Shown here piece by piece: positions 26,261 to 33,979 of a stretch of 64,000 nt of DNA. Each line of letters begins with the position of its first letter. Position 1 is the stretch's first letter. Where the stretch lies: NCBI GenBank assembly GCA_029260165.1, contig JAJDDT010000028.1, positions 35,261-99,260 on the forward strand, in the 5' to 3' direction. Source of the stretch: Phycisphaerae bacterium (lineage in GTDB: Bacteria; Planctomycetota; Phycisphaerae; UBA1845). Below the pieces are notes generated by a model, which saw only the letters and a list, made by a program, of their open reading frames with translations, was not told the origin of the DNA and did not search any database. Made by a program: the position numbers and the translations under genes.

Positions 26261-27680
26261 TGTCAGGCCTGTGATGGTGCCGCACGAGAATGTGAATGAC
26301 GAGTTTGTGACGATTGTGTCGTGGCAGGTGGGGGACGGGGATCGCGTTGAGGCGGATCAGGTATTGGCGGAGGTCGAGGGGAGCAAGGCTGTTTTTGATG
26401 TGAAATCGCCGGGGGCGGGTTTTGTGCGATTTTCGCACGCGTTGGGGACGGACGTGGCTGTTGGGGGTGTGTTGTGTCATGTTTGTGCGACGGCGGATGC
26501 GGTGGTTCCGGCGATGGATTCGGTTGAATCGAGGGTGTCCGTGTCTGCGTCACCCGAGCCGGTCGCGACCCGTGCGACGGATGCGATGTCGGCGTTGGTG
26601 GACGATCTGGTTGGTTCGCCTGTTGATGCTGAGACGCGTGATAATGACGATCATGTGTTGCGGATGAGTCGGCGGGCGCGGGCGATGATGGTAGATCGCG
26701 GTTTGGACGAGTCGGTGTTTGCGGGGCGGGGATTGATTCGCGAGCGCGATGTGCTGGAGCATCTGGGGGAGGTTGAAGGATCGGTTGCGGTTGCAGAGCC
26801 TGTGGTGCGGGAAGTATCTGCGGTGGTGCAGAGTGCGAGGGCGGAGTCAACGATGATGCCGGTGGCGGATGTGCCGACGCGTGTGGAGCCGTTGTCGCGG
26901 ATGAAGCGAACGGAGGCGCGGTATATCGGGTCAGCCTATCGATCGACGTTGCAGAGTGCGGTGACGGTGGCGGTGCCGACGCGGGGTTTGAAGGCGGCGG
27001 CTGATCTGCATCCGAGTCTGGAAGGGAACACGACGGCGGTGATTGTGTTCGAGGCGGCGCGGTTGCTGCGGAAATACCCGGTGTTTAATGCGTGTCATGT
27101 TGATGGTGCGGCTCATTTTTATGAACAGGTCAACATCGGGGTGGCGATGGATGACGGTCGCGGGTTGAAGGTGCCGGTGATTCGGGAAGCGGACGGGCTG
27201 GACCTGCCGCAGACGGCTGACGCGATTCGTGATTTGCTGGTGGGATATGTTGGGGACGAGTTGCCGGTGGAATCGCTGGCGGGTGGGACGTTTACGGTGA
27301 CGGATTTGTCGGGCGAGGGGGTGCATGATTTTCATCCGTTGATCAATCAGGGGCAGGCTGCGATTTTGGGGATTGGGGCGGAGTTTTTTCCACCGGGTAG
27401 TCGCGAGGGGACGTTCAATCTGACGATGACGTTCGATCATCAGTTGGCGGAGGGGCGGTCGGCTGCGGGGTTTTTGAATGACTTGGCGTCGCGGTTGGCG
27501 GGTCATGACGAGGCGTTGCGGAACGCAATCGTGGCAGATGAAAGCGATGAGGAACCTTGTTGCAGTCGGTGTGCGACGTCGCATAGCAGGCTGCGTGAGA
27601 TGAATCATTATTTGATTCAGACGATCGGGCGAGATGGAAATGTGTTGCCGGTGTGTACGGTTTGCACGCAGGGATGGTGA
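26253..27680 (+). CDS. E2 acyltransferase of a 2-oxoacid dehydrogenase complex with C-terminal zinc ribbon
   Basis: 475 residues; ATG at 26253 overlaps the E1 stop. Domains in order: lipoyl domain (1-80) with the lipoylated Lys45 in VEGSKAVFDV; variable linker; peripheral subunit-binding domain (about 134-172, RMSRRARAMMVDRGLD ... RERDVLEHL); catalytic chloramphenicol-acetyltransferase-like domain (215-425) with His396 in FDHQLAEGRSAAGFL. In classical E2s that motif is H-x-x-x-D-G; here Glu400 replaces Asp. After the catalytic domain an extra tail carries CCSRC (436-440) and CTVC (468-471), a likely zinc ribbon not normal for E2. The protein may deliver its acyl group to an acceptor other than CoA. 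Couples by TGATG to the phosphopantetheinyl transferase. Confidence 0.88.
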   Translation: MSDVRPVMVPHENVNDEFVTIVSWQVGDGDRVEADQVLAEVEGSKAVFDVKSPGAGFVRFSHALGTDVAVGGVLCHVCATADAVVPAMDSVESRVSVSASPEPVATRATDAMSALVDDLVGSPVDAETRDNDDHVLRMSRRARAMMVDRGLDESVFAGRGLIRERDVLEHLGEVEGSVAVAEPVVREVSAVVQSARAESTMMPVADVPTRVEPLSRMKRTEARYIGSAYRSTLQSAVTVAVPTRGLKAAADLHPSLEGNTTAVIVFEAARLLRKYPVFNACHVDGAAHFYEQVNIGVAMDDGRGLKVPVIREADGLDLPQTADAIRDLLVGYVGDELPVESLAGGTFTVTDLSGEGVHDFHPLINQGQAAILGIGAEFFPPGSREGTFNLTMTFDHQLAEGRSAAGFLNDLASRLAGHDEALRNAIVADESDEEPCCSRCATSHSRLREMNHYLIQTIGRDGNVLPVCTVCTQGW

Positions 27681-28492
27681 TGGGGATGGCGGATCAGCGG
27701 GAGCAATTGCAGAGTGTGGTGGCTGATTTTTTCGAGACGTCGCCGACGACGGTGGGGGCTGATTTTGTTCTGGGTGGGCAGCGGTTGGCGAGTTCCATTG
27801 CGCGGGCGGGGTTGGATGCTGCGATACGGCGACGGGTTGGTGTGAAGCTGCCGGCTGTCTATTCTGCCAGGACGTATGGGGAGCTGGAATCGGCGATGTT
27901 GGGCGAGGCGGTCGCGGGAACGGGTGGCGTGGCGACGACGAACGGTTCGCCGGTGTTTTCGATCGGGGCGGTGTCGTCGCGGATTCGGTGCGGCGTGGAC
28001 GTGGAATCGATTGCAAACCTGCCGGAGGCGGATGACTATTGGGAACACGATTTCTACAAGACGCATTTTTCGAAAGCGGAGATCGCGTACTGTTTGACGA
28101 CGGAGAACCCGCGCGAGCATTTCGCGGCGCGGTGGGCAGCCAGGGAGGCGTTGTCCAAGAGCGACGCGCGGTTTATCGAGGTGAATTCAAGCGATGTTCA
28201 GGTGGCTGTCGATGATCGCGGAGCACCGAGGCTGGAATGGCTGACCGGTGACGGCGTAACGACGCTGCCCTTTGCGGTGAGCCTGACGCATTCGGCTGAC
28301 CTCGCGATTGCGGTGGTTGTGGGTGGCGGCGACGACGGGCGCGATGTTGAGAAGCCGTCGATTATGGAAGCTGTCGATTCGCAGGTTATGTCAGGTGCTG
28401 ACGTGGCGACGCGCGGCGGGTTTGGACTGACGGGGTTGTTGGCGGTGGCGTCGTTGATTGCGTCGATGGTCGCGATTTGGCGAACGCTATAG
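27680..28492 (+). CDS. AcpS-type phosphopantetheinyl transferase fused to a degenerate carrier domain, membrane-anchored
   Basis: 270 residues from ATG 27680, overlapping the E2 stop by one base; other in-frame starts lie at 27674 and 27686. Residues 5-75 look like an acyl carrier protein (VVADFFETSP ... FVLGGQRLASSI ... RTYGELESAM), but where carrier proteins have LGG-x-S-L the sequence reads LGGQRL, so the phosphopantetheine serine is absent. Residues 95-230 are a holo-ACP synthase: GVDVESI with Asp107, HFSKAEIAYC, HFAARWAAREALSKS with Glu156, and VSLTHSADLAIA. A hydrophobic segment near 245-265 should anchor the C-terminus. The enzyme would activate a carrier protein elsewhere; the dead carrier domain might dock it. 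Confidence 0.8.
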   Translation: MGMADQREQLQSVVADFFETSPTTVGADFVLGGQRLASSIARAGLDAAIRRRVGVKLPAVYSARTYGELESAMLGEAVAGTGGVATTNGSPVFSIGAVSSRIRCGVDVESIANLPEADDYWEHDFYKTHFSKAEIAYCLTTENPREHFAARWAAREALSKSDARFIEVNSSDVQVAVDDRGAPRLEWLTGDGVTTLPFAVSLTHSADLAIAVVVGGGDDGRDVEKPSIMEAVDSQVMSGADVATRGGFGLTGLLAVASLIASMVAIWRTL

Positions 28493-28509
28493 GGGGCGTT
28501 GATCCTGGG

Positions 28510-29553
28510 ATGACGATGTCGGAAATGGCCAACTCGAGCGGTGTCGCGTCGCAATCAGCACGTCAGCAGAGTCCGACGGCCAAGCGGATTTGGTTTGCCG
28601 TTCGCGCTCTCGTGAGCGTGTTGTTATTGGTGGCGGTTGTGCGTCAGGTTGGGGATGAGGCGTTGATGGCGTCGTTGCGTCGAGGGATGGCGAATTGGGG
28701 TTGGTTGTTGGCTGCTCTGGTGATTCCGCGTGCGGTGGGCATGGTGATTTCGACGGTGCGTTGGTTTGTTCTGCTACGCGCTCAAGAGACGTCAGCCACG
28801 ATATGGGACGCGGTACGGGCGTTGTTCGTCGGATCGTTTCTGAATTATTTTCTCCCGACGTCGATTGGGGGGGACGGTTATCGGATTTGGCATATTTCCA
28901 ACGCTGCGTCGTGTCGTTATTCGGTTGTATTGGCCACGATTCTGGTGGAGCGCGGGACCGGATTGCTGGCGATGTGCGTTCTGGCGATTGCGGGTGGGTT
29001 GTGGCGACCGGAGTGGCTGACGACGGTGCCTGCGATCGGGGCGTGTGTGGCGGGCTGTGCGGTGCTGCTGGTGGTTGGGACAGCCATGCTCGTGTTTATC
29101 AAACCGCCGTCGGAGCGCATGGGCGACGGACCGCTGGGTGTGATCCGCAAGTGGCGCAAATTGGCTGGCGCGATGTCGGATTTTCGGGATCGACCTTCGG
29201 TGTTGTGGATCGCGTTTGCGTATTCGCTGTTGCTTCAACTGCAAATCGTGTTCCAATATTGGGCGTTCGCGCGGTGTCTTGGCATCGACATCACGTTCGA
29301 TCGATTTCTGATCGTCGTGCCCATCAACACGATCGCGACCCTGGTCCCAATATCATTTAACGGGATTGGTGTGCGGGAATGGGCGACGATATGGGTTTGT
29401 ACGCCATTGGGTGTGTCGCGGGCGGATGCGGCGTTGGTGGCGGTGCTGTTTATCGCGGGCGGACTGATTCACGCCGGTATCGGGGCCATGTTATTGAACC
29501 GGCGAAAAACGTGGATGCCGGCAGAATCGGGCGTACAATCAGACAAGCCATGA
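28510..29553 (+). CDS. UPF0104/LPG-synthase-TM (flippase-like) membrane protein
   Basis: About 347 residues from ATG 28510 (ATG 28516 possible). Seven or eight hydrophobic helices begin at VRALVSVLLLVAVV. The region FVGSFLNYFLPTSIGGDGYR is the family signature of the lysylphosphatidylglycerol synthase transmembrane/UPF0104 group, with the later PINTIATLVPISFNGIGVRE block. Members lacking the C-terminal synthase domain, as here, have been proposed to move lipids or lipid-linked sugars across the membrane. In this cluster it could flip the lipid-linked product made by the GtrB-like enzyme. Starts 17 bases after the PPTase gene. Confidence 0.82.
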   Translation: MTMSEMANSSGVASQSARQQSPTAKRIWFAVRALVSVLLLVAVVRQVGDEALMASLRRGMANWGWLLAALVIPRAVGMVISTVRWFVLLRAQETSATIWDAVRALFVGSFLNYFLPTSIGGDGYRIWHISNAASCRYSVVLATILVERGTGLLAMCVLAIAGGLWRPEWLTTVPAIGACVAGCAVLLVVGTAMLVFIKPPSERMGDGPLGVIRKWRKLAGAMSDFRDRPSVLWIAFAYSLLLQLQIVFQYWAFARCLGIDITFDRFLIVVPINTIATLVPISFNGIGVREWATIWVCTPLGVSRADAALVAVLFIAGGLIHAGIGAMLLNRRKTWMPAESGVQSDKP

Positions 29554-29623
29554 CGCGGCGATGGGGCAAGTGGATGGAGCAAGTCGCAACCGGGAATTGG
29601 ACGAGCCACCGGGGAGAAACGAG

Positions 29624-30451
29624 ATGACGACCATGACAACAGAACCGAAGAGCAACGAACCAGTCAACGAGAAGGATGTTCTTGACTATTGGGATGCCCA
29701 CACGATGGGTACGCAATTCCTGCGCGGCGAGAAAGTCGAGGTCGGCTCGCGGGAATATTTCGAACGATTGCAACCCATCGTTCACCGCTACGAATATGTG
29801 CCACCCATGTTCGAGAACGAATCGAAAGCGCTCGTCGGCAAGAAACTGCTCGAGGTGGGTTGCGGGATGGGATTCGATTCGATCGAGTGGGCCAAGCGCG
29901 GCGTGGAGGTCAGCGCGGTCGATCTGACCCCGAATGCGGTTGCGATGGCCAAGCGCCAGTTCGAGGTTTTTGATCTTTCCGCGGATTTGCAGGTCGGCAG
30001 CGCGCTGGATTTGCCCTTCCCGGACAACACGTTTGACGCTGTCTGGTCGCGGGGTGTGTTGCATGTCACATCCGACACCGAACGGGCGATTTCGGAGGTG
30101 CATCGCGTACTCAAGCCCGGTGGTCGGATGATGGTCGTGAACCTGTACAACAAATACTCGTGGTTTGTGTTCCTGACGAAGTTTGGGCGGGAGAATTTCG
30201 AGTTTAAGGAGGAAGACGCGCCGATCATCGACTTGTACAGCATCGGCGAGATTCGTCAGCTCTTCTCCGCATTTGATCAGCTCGAGGTGCGCAAGGAACA
30301 TTATTACCCGTACAAGACGAGGCGACCGGGGCTGAAATCCGCCTTGTTCAACAACATTTTTTGCCCGGTGTACCGTCTTTTGCCCCGATTTATCGTCAGG
30401 CCTTTCGGGTTCAAATTCGTCATCACCGGCTACAAGCCAAAAAACGGATAG
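29624..30451 (+). CDS. Class I SAM methyltransferase (second related copy)
   Basis: 275 residues from ATG 29624 with GGGGAG upstream. SAM motif KLLEVGCGMGFDSIEWA, acidic AVDLTPNAV, then FDAVWSRGVLHV and RVLKPGGRMMVVNLYNKYS. Begins DYWDAHTMGTQFLRGEKVEV, the same design as the next gene (RYWNKNPLGTQFRVDESLEV), so the two are a tandem pair, and both resemble the enzyme at 19800. Codon and base usage are C/A-rich, unlike the G/T-rich genes before it. Cytoplasmic; substrate unknown. Confidence 0.85.
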   Translation: MTTMTTEPKSNEPVNEKDVLDYWDAHTMGTQFLRGEKVEVGSREYFERLQPIVHRYEYVPPMFENESKALVGKKLLEVGCGMGFDSIEWAKRGVEVSAVDLTPNAVAMAKRQFEVFDLSADLQVGSALDLPFPDNTFDAVWSRGVLHVTSDTERAISEVHRVLKPGGRMMVVNLYNKYSWFVFLTKFGRENFEFKEEDAPIIDLYSIGEIRQLFSAFDQLEVRKEHYYPYKTRRPGLKSALFNNIFCPVYRLLPRFIVRPFGFKFVITGYKPKNG

Positions 30452-30460
30452 CGAACGGTC

Positions 30461-31273
30461 ATGGCTTCCCCAACCGCACCACCCGCCAGGCCCGACAAGA
30501 CGCGTGACGTCCAGCGCTACTGGAACAAAAACCCGCTGGGCACGCAGTTTCGCGTTGACGAATCGCTTGAGGTCGGCAGCGATGCCTATTTCGAGCACAT
30601 TCGCCCGCGCATGACCGAACGGTTTCCGTGGATCGTCGACCTGATTCAGACGCAGGCCCCAAAATTTGTCGGCAGGAAATTGCTCGAGGTCGGATGTGGG
30701 ATGGGATTCGACACGCTGATGTGGGCAGAGCATGGCGTGGATATCACGTCGATCGATCTTTCCGACGCTTCGGTCGCGTTGGCGAGCAGGAATCTCGCAC
30801 GCAAAAACCTCGCCGCTTCATTCGTCAACGCCAGCGCGCTCGATCTGCCGTTCGGTAACGAACAGTTCGACGTCGTCTACAGCCGCGGCGTCCTGCACCA
30901 CACCGGCGATACACCGCGAGCCATTCGAGAAGTGCACCGCGTGCTCAAGCCCGGTGGGTCCGCCTTCATCTGCCATCTGTACCGTCGCTACTCGTGGATG
31001 TATTTCATTTCCAAATGGGGCAGGGAGCCGATCGAGTTTGCCGATGGCGACCCTCCGGTGACCGATTTCTTTTTGTGTCCCGAGGTGCGGAGCATGTTTG
31101 CAGATTTTTCGGAGTGTTCGCTCGACCTTCAACACTACCGCGCGATTCCAACCTTGCGCACCGGCGCGAAAGCAGCGCTCTACAACAACGGGTTCGTGCC
31201 GGTATACAATCTCATCCCCAGGCCAATAGCGAAAATGCTCGCCTACAAGATCACCGCGCACGCGGTCAAATAG
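30461..31273 (+). CDS. Class I SAM methyltransferase (third related copy)
   Basis: 270 residues, ten bases after its paralogue. SAM site KLLEVGCGMGFDTLMWA, SIDLSDASVAL, FDVVYSRGVLHHT, RVLKPGGSAFICHLYRRYS, and a C-terminal LYNNGFVPVYNLIPRP that matches the tail of the other two. Tandem methyltransferases may modify successive positions of one product or differ in specificity. It ends 11 bases from the convergent MFS gene, which closes the plus-strand block. Confidence 0.85.
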   Translation: MASPTAPPARPDKTRDVQRYWNKNPLGTQFRVDESLEVGSDAYFEHIRPRMTERFPWIVDLIQTQAPKFVGRKLLEVGCGMGFDTLMWAEHGVDITSIDLSDASVALASRNLARKNLAASFVNASALDLPFGNEQFDVVYSRGVLHHTGDTPRAIREVHRVLKPGGSAFICHLYRRYSWMYFISKWGREPIEFADGDPPVTDFFLCPEVRSMFADFSECSLDLQHYRAIPTLRTGAKAALYNNGFVPVYNLIPRPIAKMLAYKITAHAVK

Positions 31274-31284
31274 CGACTCGCGAA

Positions 31285-32523
31285 TCAGCGCAGTTGCCCG
31301 GACGTCCGGAGTCGACGCAGGTAGGGAAGAGTGATGGCTGCACACAATACCTCGGTCGTTCCCGTCAGCGCGAAGACAGCCACATAGGCTGCCTGAGGTT
31401 CAAGTCGATTTCCGATCAACCAGAGCAAGGTTCCACCAAAGAGCGGGCCTGCCAGAAACCCGAGTGAGCCAGCCATGTTGAATCCGCTGTAGACACTCGC
31501 CCGTTGCGATCCGGGCGCGAGGTCGGAACAGATGGCCAGGTTGGGTGCGAACATCATGGCGCTCAGGACACCGGACGCGACCATGAGAATCGGAAGCCCA
31601 TCTGCGGGGACGACGGCGTAGAGCGCGTAAACGATGCCGAACAGGAAACTCCCGCCGGACATCATCCAGACCCTGCCCACGCGATCCGCCAATCGCCCCA
31701 TCGGGTAACACAAAACGGCGAATGGAAACATGAACAACGACAGCAACCAACCCAGTTGAGACGGTGACATGCCGTGGCATTCCGCGACAAAGAGCACAAA
31801 ACTGGACACGATCACACCCACGCAGAAGCGGTCGATGAACGCGTACGCATACGGCACCAGCAGGGCACGGTGTTGTTTGATGAGCCGGGACACGTCGGAA
31901 AAGTGTCTGGTTCGTTCCAGTCGGCCTGCGTCGCGAAGGACAGTCCATGCAATGAAGGCAGCCATGAGCGAAAACGCCGCCCCGAGATGGAAGACAGCCA
32001 GCGGGTTTCCCTCTCCCAACCTCCCGCCGATTGGAGCGCCGCAGGTGGTGCCGAACATGAGGACGCTGCCGACCAGTCCCATGGTCCTTCCCTGTCGTTT
32101 GGGGTCCGACCAGTCCGCCGCCATCGCCATCGCACAGGACAGGGCAACGATGTGGGCGGCTCCTTCAAAAAACCGCAACGCAAGCAGGGCTTGCAGCGAC
32201 GTCGCATTCATCATGAGCCACAGCAGACAGGAATTGAGAATGAGGGCAGCCACGAGAATGGGCTTCCGCCGTCCCATGCGATCCGCAAGAATACCCCCGA
32301 CCGGTGCAGCCACAACCGCTCCGATCATGTTGGCAGACATGAACATGTGCGACCAGAATCCGGACGCCCCCCGGTGTCTGCCGACGATTTCGCGCAGAAC
32401 AGGGACCATCATCGTCACGGGCAGCATCGTGAGAAAAATCACCACGCCGATTGTGACAATCATCCGCCGTGTAGACGTCTGTGTGCCCGCTCGATTGGTT
32501 TGTGTCGACACGGATTCAGCCAT
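31285..32523 (-). CDS. MFS transporter
   Basis: About 412 residues from ATG 32523 (TTG 32544 adds seven). Twelve hydrophobic helices in two halves. The MFS signature loop between TM2 and TM3 is GGILADRMGRRKP, and the second-half counterpart is MGRLADRVGRVW. Signature features fit the drug/multi-substrate exporter branch. It is last in a minus-strand operon behind an outer-membrane-like protein and a tiny lipoprotein. It may export the product of the adjacent cluster, but the opposite orientation and separate promoter make this only a guess. Confidence 0.85.
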   Translation of the reverse strand: MAESVSTQTNRAGTQTSTRRMIVTIGVVIFLTMLPVTMMVPVLREIVGRHRGASGFWSHMFMSANMIGAVVAAPVGGILADRMGRRKPILVAALILNSCLLWLMMNATSLQALLALRFFEGAAHIVALSCAMAMAADWSDPKRQGRTMGLVGSVLMFGTTCGAPIGGRLGEGNPLAVFHLGAAFSLMAAFIAWTVLRDAGRLERTRHFSDVSRLIKQHRALLVPYAYAFIDRFCVGVIVSSFVLFVAECHGMSPSQLGWLLSLFMFPFAVLCYPMGRLADRVGRVWMMSGGSFLFGIVYALYAVVPADGLPILMVASGVLSAMMFAPNLAICSDLAPGSQRASVYSGFNMAGSLGFLAGPLFGGTLLWLIGNRLEPQAAYVAVFALTGTTEVLCAAITLPYLRRLRTSGQLR

Positions 32524-32572
32524 GACGAAGGTCTGTCTTTTCAAAACGGGACACAGCCATCAGGCCCCGACG

Positions 32573-32746
32573 TCACGGAAGAACAAACGGTGCGACCAGA
32601 AACAAAGTGTCCACGAGGAATCCGTTTCCACCGTCAATCAAGAACGGCGTGAGTTCGGAAAGCAGTTGCCTCGAACATCCCGAAGGCAGAATGGACGGCA
32701 GAAAAAATGACGTAAACATCATTGGTTTGATAAGTCGTTTCAACAT
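32573..32746 (-). CDS. Small lipoprotein, 57 residues
   Basis: A short frame between the outer-membrane protein and the MFS gene, with GGAGG eight bases before the ATG at 32746. The product starts MLKRLIKPMMFTSFFLPSIL and continues to a lipobox PSGC at Cys24, then only 33 more residues (LLSELTPFLIDGGNG, a hydrophobic end). A basic n-region, hydrophobic core and lipobox make a lipidated secreted peptide likely. It starts 22 bases after the outer-membrane protein stop. Function unknown. Confidence 0.65.
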   Translation of the reverse strand: MLKRLIKPMMFTSFFLPSILPSGCSRQLLSELTPFLIDGGNGFLVDTLFLVAPFVLP

Positions 32747-32767
32747 GTGGGAAACCTCCGGAAGATG

Positions 32768-33826
32768 CTAGAGACTGAGTACCAGATCGATGGTCACGCG
32801 TTGGTTGAAAATGTCGTTGCCGGGGTTCGAAATGGGAAATCCGTACGCCGCACCGACGGACACGTTTGGCGACAGTTTCCAGCGGAATCCGATATCTCCC
32901 CAGAAGACGCTGCTGCCAGCCACGTCTGAAGAGCCAAGGTTGGTGTAGTCCAGTCCGCCAAAATCGACCGGGAAGCGGTCGGCGTTACTAAGGTAATGCA
33001 AGGCGTGGATCTCGAGCAACGGATGGAAACCGGGAAGCGTTTCCGGTGCGATTTCCGTGTCGAAATGCAGATCCCAATAAACGATGTGGTTGCCGTCGTT
33101 GTGGTCCATGGGCAACCGCGCACCGATGATCCCAATGAAGTTAAGCCGGTCCCATTTCTTCGCGACGCTGATGAACGGATTCAGCTCGTTATCACCAGAA
33201 TCACCTCCCTGAAGGATGTCGGGTGTTCCCTGGTGAATTTCCCAACGCAACCCGCCCGTCAGAATGAACTCATTGCTCTCGTCGACGATGAACGCGTATT
33301 TGAGACCGAGCGAATAGTCGTTCCAGCCACTTTCACGCGGAAGAATACCCGCGTTCAGTTCGCTCCAACCATCCTTTGTGGCAAGGAATGCCAGCCGATC
33401 GGTCAATGCCACGCGAATCTGCGCAGCCCAGACATTCAACTGACCCCCGCCGATCTGGCCATTGCTCGGAAAATCATGCCACAGGTAAAACAGGTCCAGA
33501 CTTGTCTCGATGAAGGGGTTTTCAAAGTAGATGGGGTTGCCGACGGTGTCGGCGAACCTGTCCCGCAGATTGGTCGTTGCACGCATCCCGGTGAGGAATC
33601 CCGTCCACGGACCCTCATACCCTTCAAACAGGTTTTTGTCACTGATCAGGTAAGAGGAGGGAGCGCGTGTCGAGCCTGCGTCGTCGGGTGCCCGGCTGCT
33701 CGTCAGACGAAACGACAGATCGCTGTCACGGAGTTCGCCCGCCCCCGCATACTGAGGCGTGCAACACCACGCGACCCCCACACACAGCAATACAAACGAA
33801 GTGGCACCATTCCGGGAACCAACCAT
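32768..33826 (-). CDS. Secreted outer-membrane-barrel-like protein of unknown function
   Basis: 352 residues. ATG 33826 follows a strong AAGGAGGTC ribosome-binding site; the longer frame upstream is not needed. A signal peptide (SFVLLCVGVAWCCTP ... AGAG) is followed by alternating hydrophobic/aromatic strands: SLGLKYAFIV, FILTGGLRWEI, VTIDLVLSL at the end. The sequence ends in a short hydrophobic strand, as barrels do, though with Leu last instead of Phe. This looks like a beta-barrel of the outer membrane, family not recognised. A promoter candidate lies at 33939-33966. Confidence 0.65.
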   Translation of the reverse strand: MVGSRNGATSFVLLCVGVAWCCTPQYAGAGELRDSDLSFRLTSSRAPDDAGSTRAPSSYLISDKNLFEGYEGPWTGFLTGMRATTNLRDRFADTVGNPIYFENPFIETSLDLFYLWHDFPSNGQIGGGQLNVWAAQIRVALTDRLAFLATKDGWSELNAGILPRESGWNDYSLGLKYAFIVDESNEFILTGGLRWEIHQGTPDILQGGDSGDNELNPFISVAKKWDRLNFIGIIGARLPMDHNDGNHIVYWDLHFDTEIAPETLPGFHPLLEIHALHYLSNADRFPVDFGGLDYTNLGSSDVAGSSVFWGDIGFRWKLSPNVSVGAAYGFPISNPGNDIFNQRVTIDLVLSL

Positions 33827-33938
33827 TGGATGACCTCCTTGCGAGTATTGATGGCATCCCACCGCAGTCGAATGACGAGGCTGCCACCGATCAGACAAAC
33901 CCATTACAACGCGCCGAGTCTCATCCCATCCGCGCGAC

Positions 33939-33966
33939 ATTATAGGTGTGGCGTTGCTCGACGCAA
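33939..33966 (-). promoter_or_regulatory. Promoter candidate for the barrel-lipoprotein-MFS operon
   Basis: On the minus strand a perfect TATAAT (33944-33939) has TTGCGT 16 bases upstream (33966-33961). The -35 is weak. The leader to the ATG at 33826 would be about 105 bases. Confidence 0.5.
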
Positions 33967-33979
33967 GGATTCCCGATCC

